Of a stretch of 64,000 nucleotides of DNA, positions 45,811 through 58,664 are shown one piece after another; positions within the stretch are counted from its first letter, which is position 1; each line of letters starts with the position of its first letter. The notes below the pieces were generated by a model that had not been told where the DNA came from, made no database searches, and worked only from the letters and a program-made list of their open reading frames with translations. Origin of the DNA: Arcuatula senhousia (taxonomy: Eukaryota > Mollusca > Bivalvia > Mytilida > Mytilidae); the NCBI GenBank assembly GCA_963971305.1, contig CAXARO010001811.1, positions 62,001 to 126,000 of the forward strand. The letters are read 5' to 3'. The position numbers and the translations under genes are program-made.

Positions 45811-47640
45811 GTTAGAAACAATCACCTTTTCAATATGGTATCAAACATAATCAACCCAACCATTGCACGGGCGAAACATGTTTGTTATTTGGCTCACACA
45901 CAAGCACGGCTGTGAGTGTGAGTGTCAATGGAAATTATCAAGTAGGAACGAAAGTAGGACGCGGCATAAAATGTTATATCAGTTGCTGGACACAGATTAA
46001 TTAAAATCCATTATACATTGTGCATATATAAAACCAAAAACTTTGAAAATAACTTGAAAATAAACGATATTAAACATTGTATTTCTATTGTCATTTTCAG
46101 TAAGAAATCAAAAAGTTTAAGCTTATGAGTTTTAAATTCATAGTTATGTTAAAACCTTATAAAGGGCCAACTAGTTCATTTTGACATTTTAACCGTTAGT
46201 TTATATACAATTTACTGTAAAACAAAAAAAAACTTTCTGAAATAAACATCTAAATACATTAAATTTGTCAACATTGAAAAGCAATGACATTTCAATAGGT
46301 ATGAGATGAATATGTTTGATTTCATATATAGATTAAAAACATTAGCATTTTCATTTAACAAACTGAGTTATTTCAAAAGTTAATTTTAACTTACATAAGA
46401 AAACAAAATACTAAACATAACTTCCACAAACAATTGTTAATAAAATATCAATTTTTTATTAATCTCTCCTGGAACAAACTTAGAAATACTTTTCTTTTAC
46501 AAAGTACAGTTCTGAATATTTAGATTAATTATAAAAGCGTATATATTTATCTGATTCGCAATCCATTGGTAGAAAACAAATGTAGTAACTATTTGCATGA
46601 AAAGACGTTTTTTTGTATATCTTCAATAAACTAACAAGTCTTCAAATGTAAGTTCGCGATTTTTTTCCAAATTTGAACATTGAACGACTATTATATCAAA
46701 ATAATTTTGGTGAAAATCCTAGCGCTGAAATATGCATAGTTAGAATAAAATTGTTGCATCCTTTACCCATGTTGTATTTATCGATGTGTACCACAACGAA
46801 CAATTTAAAATAATCCAAATTAAGTCGGGAAGGATTAAATAAAGGTCAGTCTAATATTTTATTGTGAAAAGTTTTAAAGTAATTGTCTTAGTTTTGCCTT
46901 GCAGACTTTTTTGGAAAATATGTTTGAATTTTCAGTATGTAGAATTCCTCCACACGGTCTCTTTTATGCATCCTGATTAAAATTCGTGGTTCCCTAGCAC
47001 CCTTTTGTGATTAATATGCATGATTCGTTTGAAGGGATATTATGATAATCAATCATTCCGTGTAAACCATCATACCACAGGGGCTAACTTATTTCTGTGC
47101 ATAAGACTTTATTCCCCTGTACAAACAACTGGCGCAACAGGGGGTCACCTCCCGCTTCCTATGTATGTTTAGTACCCCCATGCAGCTATCGTCATCACAG
47201 GGGTTAAATAACGTTTCCTGCGTATGAGAAATTAACATTTACCTAGTTGGAATGGGTTCTAGAGCACTTTTTTTTATCAAAAATTACCCCTTTTTGTTCG
47301 CCATTGCCATTTGAACATTGAAGTGTGAACATGTTAATACTATCCCCCCTTTCTTATCAAAAACATAAAAACCATAAACTGTAACATGTTTTTTTGTCTT
47401 GCAAATAATTATGTAGTTAATTTATTGTTTTTCCAACACATTAACGCGGAAAAAGTCGGAACTAAAAACATTTTATAACTATTCTTTAAAAACATTTTCA
47501 CATATTACACAAACCATGCACAAACACGATGTAGCGCCAGGCTTTGGCTGATTGGTAATTGAAAGGGTAAGGTTTTCAATGAAATGAACAGGTGATATTG
47601 ACACCAACTAATTAATTATACCGTATACTAATTCAGAAAT
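45811..47640. other. AT-rich, no gene recognised
   Basis: Around 47.08-47.24 kb CACAGGGG..TAA, CCCCTGTAC and CAACAGGGGG recur loosely. Otherwise nothing was recognised. Confidence 0.4.
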
Positions 47641-47645
47641 TATTA

Positions 47646-47919
47646 AGGGACCGATCATTTAACTTGAAAAGGGGGGGTGTTTTTTTCCTAAAAAATATTC
47701 TAAAACTATTTTTGATAAAAAAATATTTTGGCAGCTAAAAGTAAGAGAAAAAATATTCTGAAGAAGGATTTCTGCTATGACAATTATGCTTATAATGAAA
47801 AAAAATATTCTGTCGCGAGGCCTTCGAAAAATAAATATTTTTTCCTCGCTCTGCGCGAAAAAAAAATTTCGAATAAAAACAAAAAACCAAGCCCCCCCCC
47901 CTTCAAGTTAAATCGCCCG
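47646..47919. mobile_element. Small inverted-repeat MITE with G-run ends
   Basis: Left end GGGACCGATCATTTAACTTG then AAAAGGGGGGG; right end CCCCCCCCCTTCAAGTTAAA then TCGCCCGT. About 275 bp, with AAAATATTC repeated inside. No coding function. Confidence 0.6.
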
Positions 47920-48035
47920 TGGTGTGAAGCGGGTTCAGTGCTGCATGGAGATCTTTGATTGGAGGAGCACCACAATTCATCTACATGTCAATTATACCTG
48001 TAATCAATTGAGGGATATCAGATGCTCCGAAATAC

Positions 48036-48353
48036 AAATGACAACAAAGTTCCAGACAATTTTGCTACGCCTGACGCGCGTTTCGTCTATTCAAGACTCA
48101 TCAGAGGAGTTCTACCAAAAATATTGAAAATGCCAAATGCTATATGAATATGAAGAGAATAGAGCAGTAAAAACCAAAAATACTAAACTGGGGAACCAAA
48201 TTATTTCTAAGATAATCAACCTATGTCTGGGGTAGGAAGAACCTTAGGGTTTAAACAATTTTGAAACTTAGACGGAAAATTTAAAATGTTTTCTCCAAAT
48301 CAAAAGTGTTAGTGCCGGAGCAGGCTAACCTCGGGGAATTAAAACTCCACCAG
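48036..48353 (-). repeat. Retrozyme-like monomer, single copy 1
   Basis: Reverse-oriented copy of the unit repeated at 60.34-61.32 kb. Shared words, minus strand: GGAGTTTTAATTCCCCGAGG, AGGTTCTTCCTACCCCAGAC, TTGGTTCCCC, then the hammerhead core and GAACTTTGTTGTCATTT. It is a full or nearly full monomer in the CARD-gene flank. Confidence 0.8.
48067..48110 (-). ncRNA. Hammerhead ribozyme motif (intact core)
   Basis: Minus strand: CTGATGA, stem-loop GTCT-TGAAT-AGAC, GAAA, then CGCGCG and TC with predicted cleavage before AGGCGT. All catalytic-core bases are present. Stem I (ACTCCT with AGGCGT) has one mismatch. Helix III is only one or two pairs, as in retrozyme and Penelope-associated hammerheads. 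Confidence 0.8.
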
Positions 48354-48359
48354 TTTAAG

Positions 48360-49890
48360 GTTTAATTATTTTAATTGACACCTGTGTATTCACCTTTTTG
48401 TATTAAATATTTAAAAAAAAAGATTGAATACTAATGTGTCAATAAAATATTTCAGACTATTTACTATTTGAAATTATGATTATTTTTTCTTAAACAATAA
48501 AAGGTTTAAGTAAACATAATTGCTTGCTATTTGTATAAAAACGCAGGGATTAAAAAATCTAATCAATGCCAAATTAATCATATTCCAACTTCTTTATTAT
48601 GGCCGAAAACATCGGTTCTATGTTACAAATATTGTCAATTGGTCAATGTATGTATCATCGCAGATGCGACGTCACATATCCAATTGAGCTATCCCATAAT
48701 TCAGAGCATGGCCGCGCCAATATGGTCTTGTGTATTGGAACGAAATTACGAATAACTTTCTTGATATATCGTTTTCAATGCCATACTTGGCATGATGCCT
48801 ACACTCATCATAATAGATCAAATAAACTTAGCTTATAACTTAGAAATCACGAACTTACACTTTAACCGGTCTATTCAGCTCAAACCGGATTTGGGACTGT
48901 TAAACCTTTGGCAAATTTTAATGCCAGTTGTAACCTCTTTTTGCTTTAATATATATCTACTAAAGTTAGAGTAAAAATAACTATGTTAATATTCCTGTTT
49001 TAAAATTATAAAAGGTAGTTAGATTTAACGTAAAACGTTCCAACAACTAGAAATGGTCTGCAAATTTTTATTAGAAATGACAACTGATCAAGTGAGTTGC
49101 AGCCCTGTTCACTGTAAGGTCAGACATCACAAGTCAGGTCAGTTTTGACTGCTTTTGGTCAGATTCAAGATGACTAGACCTACGGAGAGGTCAGTTTTAA
49201 GTCAAGTGACTTGAGGACAGGACACTTTTGTCCATTTTAAAAGAAAAATACTGTTTGGACAGTCTAATTAGATCAGAAGAACGGACTGGAATCTTTAAAA
49301 TCTTTAAAATCGCTCTTTTTGGGTTGGGACTGTACAAGTCCGTATTTGGTCAAAGACATTTACTAAGGTGGAACTTGCAGGTGACCAAACGACCAGCCGA
49401 TAAAAATTTAACTTGCATTAAACTTAATACTAAAGGTGTTCAAGATTTTGAAATTCTATTTAAAATAATCATAGTGATGTATCTATAAACTTGTTTTGAA
49501 ATTAAAAGCAAGAAAACTATTTCTCTCTTTATTTTGTTAATCCTAACTTATAAAGTATCTTTAAACATAACGGATTCTCAAATTTCTGCATTTTAACAAA
49601 GGGAGTTAATTTATGACTTAATTTGCACTTTTTGACATATTTTTGTGTTTTTTTGAAAAAACAACTCAGAATCACCCAATTTTCTTTTTAACATTTTTAA
49701 GCAATAAAATTGCCAAATAAAGTATTTAAAATACAAAAATCTATTGATAAGTAGAATTGTAAAATTAGAATTGTTCCTAAAAATTGTGTACTTTCTTTTA
49801 CATTTCAGTGTCAAAAATCCAACCTCCAGAATCAGTTATATCGAAAACTAACTCAGAAGCCTGACTTTTTTCGAATTAGATTTTTAAATC
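48360..49890. other. No gene; GGTCAG-rich patch
   Basis: At about 49.10-49.22 kb GGTCAG recurs four times among CAAGTGAC words, like the subterminal zone of an inverted-repeat element, but no partner end was found. The rest is AT-rich. Confidence 0.35.
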
Positions 49891-50180
49891 AAAATGACAA
49901 CAAAGTTCCGGACAAAAAATTTTGCTATGGCTGACGCGCGTTTCGTCTATTCAAGACTCATCAGAGGCGCTCAACCAAAAATAATAAAAAAGCCAAAAAC
50001 TGTATGATTATGAAAAGCATAGAACAATGAAAACGAAAATACCGAGATAGGGAACCAAATTATAACCTAGATGATCAACCTATGTCTGGGGTAGGAAGAA
50101 CCTTAGGGTGTAGACAATTTTGAAATTTAAACCGATTGTTTAAAGCTTTGAATATGTGTTCTCCAAAGTAAATCTCTTGA
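49891..50180 (-). repeat. Retrozyme-like monomer, single copy 2
   Basis: Second reverse-oriented copy, with GGTTCTTCCTACCCCAGACA, TAGGTTGATCAT, the hammerhead and GGAACTTTGTTGTCATTTTG. It lacks the GGAGTTTTAATTCCCCGAGG part. Confidence 0.78.
49927..49970 (-). ncRNA. Hammerhead ribozyme motif (core intact, stem I decayed)
   Basis: Core CTGATGA, GTCT-TGAAT-AGAC, GAAA and CGCGCG-TC are kept. Stem I pairs GCGCCT with AGCCAT, two mismatches, so self-cleavage may be weak. Confidence 0.7.
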
Positions 50181-50860
50181 TGAACCTTTTTACAAATTGT
50201 GAAGAAAATCTATTGGCAGGAAAAAATTTGAGTTTGGTGCAAGTACCCCCTTAAATACTTAGTTCAATTTTAGTTAACGTAATTTGTTCTAAAGGCTTTG
50301 ACACAACAAGAGGATCAAAGGCGTCTGAACCTCTCACGTGACTTTAATTTCTCAACTTAATGATATAAGGCAAAAACTACTTTTTTATGTTTAAAGGACA
50401 TAAGTTAAATAAGTAATCAACTTTCACCATTGATATATATAAAATGTATTAAAGTGTAGATTTCTATTAACTGGATTTATTTTGCAATCAGATGCTTTTA
50501 TTTTTTTTTAATAGTTTGCCATCTTTAAGGAAAAACAGTTGTTGTTACACTTAAGAAACCATAACGCCCATAAAGGGCCATATAGAAACGTGTAGGATTA
50601 ACTTAGTAAGCAATATTGTACTTTAATGTTTTTCTCTAGCATTTACGATTTAAATACAATGAGGCAAAGCAATGGAAATGGTCGATTTGAGTGTTCTTAA
50701 AGAAATAACTCCGAAAAGTATTGTCTTACAACTTTGATCCTATTTCACAAGTATTTTGTAGATCTGAATGGGCTAAAAAATATATATGCAATTTATATTT
50801 CTAAACTACCTTTTACACTTTTCACGATATTGGGATTCATAATTGCAAAATTCTGGAAAA
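50181..50860. other. Degenerate repeat sequence, no gene
   Basis: CATAACGCCCATAAAGGGCC and similar words resemble the foldback subrepeats at 42.6-43.2 kb; the RT element beyond is inserted into similar sequence. Confidence 0.35.
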
Positions 50861-51705
50861 AAAGCAGAGGTACCAATGGGGTATCCGAATAACAAAAATC
50901 CGAAAGGGCAGAGACAAAACCACTAAACACCAACAAGAACGGGACAAAAATAGACTACATGTAGAACATGGAAACACAAAACAACTGAATATCAATCAAC
51001 AACGCGAACTCCAGTCGAAACAAGAGTGAACTCAGGTGCTCCGGAAGAGTAAGCAGTTCCTGCTTGCTATAGCACACCCATCGCGTTGCCAATAGTCCAT
51101 TCAGCGTGTCAAATCCGGTAAAGGAAGACAAAACAACACCCTATGACAAACCAACATCTGCACTCATCTGAGAGATCGAAATCCCATATTTGTCTATAAG
51201 TGCATGATGTCTTCCGTAAAATTTCTTGAGTGAAGACAGCAACCGAGGAGCAACATAACCCTGTGTGAGCAATTTTTGCGTCAGACGTGTCGCTCTGCCA
51301 AGGAAATCGATGAAAGTCCCGCACGAATAACGAATCAATTGAGATACGTAAACTCCATAAGCTGAAGCGGACGGAATGTTGCTACACAAGAAGGGGAAGT
51401 TGACGATTGGAAAGTTGATCATCGCGTTTGTCATAGAGCCTTGTTGAAAGTCTTCCTTGAGAGTCAATTTCGAGATGTAGATCTAAATATGAAGCAGACT
51501 TCCTAGAATCCGTTGTGTCCTTTATCTCAAGCTCCTGTGGATATATGAGATGGAGAAAGTCACTAAATCGAGAATTGTTTAGTGAAAGGACATCATCAAT
51601 ATAACGGAACGTGAGATTGAAAGAGAGAGCTAGTCTACGGTCTTTTTTGTCCAGAAGAGATTGCAAGAAGTCTGCTTCAAAACAAGGAAAAGAGCAATAA
51701 CTTTT
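50861..51705 (-). pseudogene. YIDD-box reverse transcriptase fragment with 3' UTR
   Basis: This is the longest copy of the family. The minus strand reads FEADFLQSLLDKKD, LSFNLTFRYIDDVLSLNN (RT active site), PQELEIKDTTDSRKSASYLD and LSTRLYDKRDD; then a frameshift near 51.41 kb and FPIVNFPFLCSNIPSASAYG, GYVAPRLLSSLKKFYGRHH, SISQMSADVGLS and stop. About 330 bp of 3' UTR and tail follow. It is 5'-truncated, and a small deletion near 51.33 kb also disrupts it. The RT type is not settled: it resembles a family seen in marine invertebrates and may be Penelope-related, but no endonuclease was seen. Confidence 0.8.
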
Positions 51706-53029
51706 ACTTAGGTGATAAATCTTCTTTTTTTTATCACGTACATATTGAGATTGCGAACGCTTTTGCTCTGTATCAGACCTTTGAAATCAGTTTTTTAGTT
51801 ATTTGTAAATAGCTCAAATTAACCCCATGTTTTTCTTTTTAGAAACAGTTGCCATGTTTTCAACAAATCTTTAATACTAACGATATGTTTATCGCAATTG
51901 CTGATGAACAATTATACAAAATTTGATTGCATTCAATCTTTTGGTGTCCGAGGAGTTAATGATTTTAAAATTGCCAATGTTGATGTTTGAAGAAAATAAC
52001 CCCTGTAAGGACCAGCTCTAAATCTTTTACCCTGTTCAATCATTAATATATCTTGAAGTGCTTAACAATATGCAAACAGAATTCTAAAATATATTTAATA
52101 GTTTTAAGCAATTGAGTTTGGAAAAATGCAAAATTAGGTGCTTCCCAATCCAGGAAAATCAGGTATGTTTAATATAAAAATTAATGAGATGTGGAATAAG
52201 TGTACTTAAATTAGGAAATTAGGAGAAAAAAACCAATAACTTCTATATGGTTAGTTGGATCTTTTTTGAACAAATGCATGGCAGGTATATTATAAGGTGT
52301 TGATCATTGATAATTTTTTGATATTTGTGAAAATTGTTAAGACATTTTTTGACGGCAACGACGGCCATGTTTTTAAGGAATAAAAAAAATCAACAATATT
52401 TTGAAGCAGCATTGCAAATAAACCACTGTACAGAGTCTGATTACAATTAGACATATGGTGTCAGAGGAGTTAACGTTTGCAAAAGGTGACGGACGACGGA
52501 CGACGGACGCCAATTGGTTTCAATAACTAGCATGACCCTACCGGTCAGTTGTGATAAAAAGCAAAATACCAAACACTATGATTAATACCTTATATACGAA
52601 AAAATTGCGATACATTTTTACATGACCACAATCTTACAAACTTCTTGTAATTTTTAAAACGCTTTAAAAAGTTCGAAATACGTTTCAATCACCTTCAAAC
52701 GTCCTCTTTTATGCATTGTTGGATCTGTTGTCATTATCTGTCCTTTTAATTTATTTATTAATTGACAAAAAGTTAATATTTGATTTCTTTGTTAAAATGC
52801 CAACGTGTCTTTCTAAGTGAAAAGATTTTAATGCATGGCATTTCAAACTAAATTTTGAATATAATTGCGGTCAATTGGTTAAGACGCTGATTAAAGTTCT
52901 TTAATTTACTAATGATCCAATTAAATATTTGAATACTATTGGTCAGTTCGATGTTTGTATGCGGTATTACACATCTGCTGAGGTTTTTTCGACTATCATT
53001 TGAATAAAAGAATCAAATTCTTGCGTCCA
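51706..53029. other. Degenerate bivalve-type repeats ending in GACGGAC tract
   Basis: Loose repeats carry GTGTC.GAGGAGTTAA at 51.95 and 52.46 kb. The second leads into GACGGACGACGGACGACGG, a signature I know from bivalve dispersed repeats. No gene. Confidence 0.45.
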
Positions 53030-55595
53030 GTTTTTTGTTGGGTCTAAATTAGAAGGGTTTAAATACATTTCTAAAACAAAGACTTGTTTTCATCACGACG
53101 TCCTATTTCAAAATCCAATACCAAAAAAAGGGTATGGAACGGTTAATTTAGTAATGCTGTATATCGATATTTCAAGGAGTAACTTCTCATCAGCTGAATT
53201 TGAATCAAAACATTGGAAGTTCAAAAACCAAAAATATTGAAACGAAAAGTACTCAAAACAAAGAAGTTTGAACAGGAAAGCCAAATCCAGCACCGAGGAT
53301 ATCGACCATTTGCATTAAATTGATAAAATTGATCTGAAAAATGATCACTTACTACATTTTTACACAATATCAAAAACTTTAAAACTGCAGATAATACCTT
53401 GATAATCAAACAACTCGAAGACATTAAAACAAATGCTCTTTTTGACTTACATTATAGCAACTTTGAATGCAGAAAACCTATTACCACCTGACCTTTCAAA
53501 AGGCTACATTTTATAACTATTTTAGTATTTGTAAAGTGAAAAGAAAATATACGTTAATACTTCGTTTGTGTTGAAACAAAATAAAAATGCTAAATATATA
53601 AGAGAATGCCGAGTAAAGTAACGATAAACAGTGTTTTTAATAGTGGCTTAGGTTCAATAAAATGTGTATTTTTCTAATACACCCTTCGCATACACGAGAT
53701 TTCCCAAACAGTTGTTACGATTTTCAATATGTACAGTTTTACCAACCTTTTAAAATCTATTTCCGTGTTGTTACGATTTCGTCAGTTGTGCGGAAGTTTT
53801 ACGAACTCCCGTCTAGCGACGATACGAAATTTATTTTCGACGTGTTTACGATCGTGTTACGGTGTCTTTACGAGTGAATTGCGATATTGAAAAGGATATC
53901 GTAACTAACTCGCATACCATTAGTAAAAGAAATTAGTTTTTTTTTTACTCCTCGTAAAAATTTCACGAGTTCTTACGATTTCACACGAGCTAGAAAGACC
54001 CGTTAATGAGTTACAAAGTGTGCTTTACGAGTCTTTGCGATCGAAAACGAGTAAACTTGTAAGAACTCGTAAGGAAATCTAGTATATGTGAAGGGGGTAT
54101 AAAGGACATACAACTGGTTATATGAATAGTTCTGCGTTGTTAGAATTACCAATAAACCACTACATACAAAACAAACAGCTGTACACATAATATTTTTCAA
54201 TTCATCATAGTCCATCATATCATATCACATGGTTGAGATAGCAAATCGAAAATGAAAAACTATCCCAATTGTGCCTCTTACATGGGCCGAGTTGAGCACT
54301 TTTTTTTAACTCCCTTATTGAAAGTTGCACGGAATGTGTGGCCACAAGAACGGGTGATAGGGCTATGATCCTTAAATGGACTGTTCTCAAAAAAAGTGAG
54401 AAAAAAGAGCCATCTAAAAAGGAATTAAACATGAACAATTCATAAAAATATGGTACGAATTTCTAATATCTAGGTGTAGTAATGTTTTAAGTTAACATTT
54501 AATGTGCACTTTGGCTGTGGAGATAAAAAAGTTATAAATTACGACATGTTTCAAGACAGCTACAGATCTCTATAAACCTACTAGTTCAAGAGACGTTTAA
54601 CAAAACCAAAAATATACTAATATTAAACCTTTGGGTATAAATTGTCGTTATGTGTTGTTTGGAGCTAAAATGGATTTTTTCCAAAAAAAATGTGTCAAAT
54701 TTTTTCATTGAATGCACACATACAATGCTTTTTTAATTTATTATCGACAGAAACAAATTCACAGCTATAGAAAGTATTGTAATGTAAACCATTCATAATT
54801 AAATTTTTGAAATACATATCTGTTTGTACAGTTAATTTGTTGTGTTAATATATTTCAACGCTGTTGATTAACTGCTATGTTCAAATTCGTTTTATTTGTA
54901 TTTAGAATAAGATTTGTTAAGATAATGCCAGATTATGAATAATTTGTATTTCAATCATACTAATTTGTGCTATAATTTTACATATTTAATGCTTTCATTT
55001 TGCGCTCTGTGTTCAATATTTAAAGTGATGATCGATTCATGGACATGCACATATTGTCATTCAATTATATCTGTTTTATTGATTTATTCCTATTTTAAAG
55101 ACTTTAAAAAAGGAGGTCATACACTGATAGGGTACAACATTATCTGTGTACGTATCTATAACAGGTAAAACATTTGAAACAACTTTTGATAATTTGCAAT
55201 ATGTCCCACAACTTTAAGTCGATGTAATAATATTTCACAAGTCTATCATATCATGAATAAAAATAAAGCAAAATACAACAAAGCTGTAAACCTAGAGTGG
55301 GTAGTTTATTTGCACGTATCACTGTTTAAAAAAATAATTCCTTAAATTGAATTGGTGATGTTTGACTTTTGCATGACTTTCAATACCATTCAATCTGGCG
55401 AAGATTTATAAAATAATTACATTTACCCATAGCTTTTTCAATTGTTGTAAAAAGATTAAATAATTATATAAATTGAGATGTGGCACACGACAGCTAATCC
55501 CCCAACCCTTGAAGTTTAAATGTAAGTCAACGGGGCTTAAATCTGGAACAATTGATACCCACTGACAAATTATCATTCTTCTTCCACTTGTAGTT
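53030..55595. repeat. Tandem duplication, unit 1 (2.56 kb)
   Basis: GGTCTAAATTAGAAGGGTTT at 53041 recurs at 55601. The two units stay collinear to ATCATTCTTC.ACCACTTGTAG at about 55.59 and 59.76 kb. Identity by eye is high. No coding frame is conserved between units with a recognisable domain. Confidence 0.9.
53682..54097. mobile_element. TACGAG-rich inverted-repeat MITE, unit 1 copy
   Basis: Begins CCCTTCGCATACACGAGATT and ends ATCTAGTATATGTGAAGGGG. The inside is full of TTACGA, CTCGTAA and ACGAGTT words on both strands. It is a shortened version of the copy in unit 2. Confidence 0.65.
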
Positions 55596-56261
55596 TTTTT
55601 TGGTCTAAATTAGAAGGGTTTAAATACATTTCTAAAACAAAGACTTGTTTTCATCACGACGTCCTTTTTCAAAATACTATACCAAAAAGGGTATGGAACG
55701 GTTAATTTGGTAATGCTGTATATCGATATTTTAAGGAGTAACCTCTCATCAGCTGAATTTGAATCAAAACATCGGAAGTTCAAAAACCGAAAATATTGCA
55801 AACGAAAAGTACTCAAAACAAAGAAGTTTGAACAGGAAAGCCTAATCTAGCACCGAGGATATCGACCATATGCATTAAATTGATAAAAGGGTTTAATCAT
55901 GTTCATTATCTGAAAAATAATCATACCACACTTACTTACTACATTTTTACACAATATCAAATACTTTAAAACTGCAGATAATACCTTGACAATCAAACAA
56001 CTCGAGGACATTAAAACAAATGTCCTTTTTGACTTACATTATAGCAACTTTGAATGCAGAAAACCTACTACCACCTGAACTTTGAAAAGGATCCGTTTTA
56101 TAGCTATTTTAGTTTTTGTAAAGTAAAAAAAATACATTAATACTTCGTTTGTATTGGAAAAAATAAGAATACTAAATATATACGAGAATGCCGAGTAAAG
56201 TAACGATAAACAGTGTTTTAATAGTGGCTTAGGTTCAATAAAACGTGTGTTTTTCTAAGAC

Positions 56262-56832
56262 TGCCTTCACATATACGAGATAACCTTACGAGTTGTTACG
56301 ATTTTCAAAATGTATAGTTTTACGAGTTCTTGTGAGATTTTCTACCAACCTTTTAAAATCTATTTCCGAGTTGTCACGATTTCGTCAGGTGTGCGGAAGT
56401 TTTACGAACTCCTGTCTAGCGACGATACGAAATTTATTTTCGAGGTGTTACGAGCGTGTTACGGTGTCTTTACGACTGAATTGCGATATTGAAAAGGATA
56501 TCGTAACTTACTCGCAAAAAACTAGTAGAATAAGTCTTTGACGAGGTCTTCCCGAGTTAGTAATGAGAAAAGGCGAGTCATTTACGATATCTACGAGTTC
56601 TTTACGAGTTATTTATTATGTATTATCAAGTTAAATTATAAAATTGTTACTTTTTCAACTCGTAAAGGTCTTACGAGGATTTACTCCTCGTAAACCTTTC
56701 ACGTGTTCTTACGATTTCACACGAGCTAGAAAGACCCATTAACGAGCTATAAAGAGTGCTTTACGAGTCTTTGCGATCGAAAACGAGTAAACTTGTAAGA
56801 ACTCGTAAGGAAATCTAGTATATGTGAAGGGG
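56262..56832. mobile_element. TACGAG-rich inverted-repeat MITE, unit 2 copy
   Basis: Left end CCTTCACATATACGAGATAA then CCTTACGAGTT; right end AACTCGTAAGGAAATCTAG then TATATGTGAAGGGG. Inverted ends and TACGAG repeats fill about 570 bp. It was present before the duplication because both units have it. Confidence 0.72.
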
Positions 56833-57211
56833 GTATAAAGGACATACAACTGGGTATATGAATAGTTCTGCTTTGTTAGAATTACCAATAAACCACTACA
56901 TACAAAACAAACAGCTGTACATATAATATTTTTCAATTCATTAAAGTCCATCATATCATATCACATGGTTCAGATGGTAAATCTAAAATGAAAATCTATA
57001 TCCCAATTGTGCCTCTTACATGGACAGAGTTGAGCACTTTTTTTTAAATCCCTTATTGAAAGTTGCAAGAACGGGTTATAGCGCTATTATGCTTATATCG
57101 GCTGTTCTCAAAAGCAGAGAGAAAAAATACCATATAAAAAGAAATTAAACATGAACAATTCATAAAAATATGGTACGAATATCTAGGTGTAGCAATGTTT
57201 TATGTTAAAAT

Positions 57212-58664
57212 CAGGGGCTGATCTGGCCTCAAAATTTTTGTCGCCAGAAAAATCGTTAGATTTCAAATTAAGTCGCCAGTTTTTATTAAGTGTAGCCAGT
57301 ACCGTTTTCATTGAGGGGTCATGTTTGTGTAATGTATGTTTATAGATGTATATGTATATGTTAAAAATATTGTTTTCAGTCTTTTTTTTTCAGGTGCATG
57401 TTGAAGGATGGTTTTTTCTCATCGAAAGACTTTTTTTATAATAAATGATGAAGGTGGAGCCTTTCTTGTTCGATATCTTTTTGAAATAAAACATGCATAC
57501 CATGATTCATTTTTATTTATCATGTTTATTGCCACAGATTAAATAATAACAATACAATAAACATAACAATACACAAAAAAACAGCACCATATGAATGAAT
57601 ACTCAACCTAGAGAATAAATATCACTGAAAGCACTAAATGAGCACTATGAAAAAAGTATTATTAAGGAAAGCAAAGATAAAATTTTGTAGAATCCATCAC
57701 ATTTTCATGACCAACAGAGATTGCAAAAGATCAATGTTTGACAGATTGGACACATTATAAAGATTAATCAATCATGACCCTCTTGGTTTCTATTGAATCC
57801 TGTACATTATAAGAATGTTTTAATAAAAATTATCATGATTTTCTCAATTAAAAACTTCTCATTCCAGTGTTGTTATGTGTTTGTTTATTTATTTCATTTT
57901 GAAAAAAAAACAGCTGATGGTATTAAATAGTTTGGTAAAATATTTTTGTTCCTAAAACAACTTCTTTTCAGTTTCTTTTTTTTGAAATAAGAATAAAAAA
58001 AATAGTTTTATTTTGATTTATTTATCTTCCCTTTCTTTGTTTGCTTACTGAAATCATTATTGTGTATTTCCTCAGTAACCTCATTTAAACTGTTCTAAAA
58101 ATAGAATGGTTTGTTTACATGCTTGTGATTATTTGAGGAACTTAATAAGGTACAGATTACTTTTCTCTCATTGTTTTGTGAATAAAAACTCATCCCAGGC
58201 TGGAGATAATTTTGATTTAACAGCAATTAATTGTTTTGACACCTTGGCTGACATGAGGCCATGTGTGCAATCAACACACGATACTTTCTCAAATTGGCTT
58301 GGACAATTAAAGTCATTCAGGTGTACATCAGAAATTTGTTCCTGATCAATGTTTTGACACCTTTATTGCATTATCAAAAGATGTGAGCCTAATTTCTAAT
58401 TAGTCTTTAATCCTTTTTTTCAACCTGCTGTGATCTACCGTTTACCTGTTAAATTATCTACCTGCTCATCCGTGGCGACGCGTGGTCACTCACGATAACT
58501 TACCTGTTGACATATTGATCAATACTGGCGATGTGTATTCAATTTCCGGTCGAAAATGATAAAACTTACTTAGGCGCCAGAAAAATCGCCAGCAGCCGTT
58601 TTTTGTCGCCAGCAAGATAAAAAATCGCAATTTGCGACTATGGCGAAGCCCAGTGCGATCCCTG
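57212..58664. mobile_element. hAT-like element inserted in duplication unit 2
   Basis: Flanked by TAAAAT on both sides (57206-57211, 58665-58670), while unit 1 shows the uninterrupted site near 54.49 kb. The ends are CAGGGGCTGATCTGGCC and, reversed, CAGGGATCGCACTGGGC; both go on to GTCGCCAGAAAAATCG-like words. CAGGG ends and a target duplication of 6-8 bp suit hAT elements. A 79-codon frame at 58106-58345 has no recognised domain. Confidence 0.75.

Noticed and set aside
49030..49230. Fifth copy of the TA-target element from GGTCAG and AAGTGACTTG words
   Set aside because: No CAGATGGG end or inverted partner could be found.
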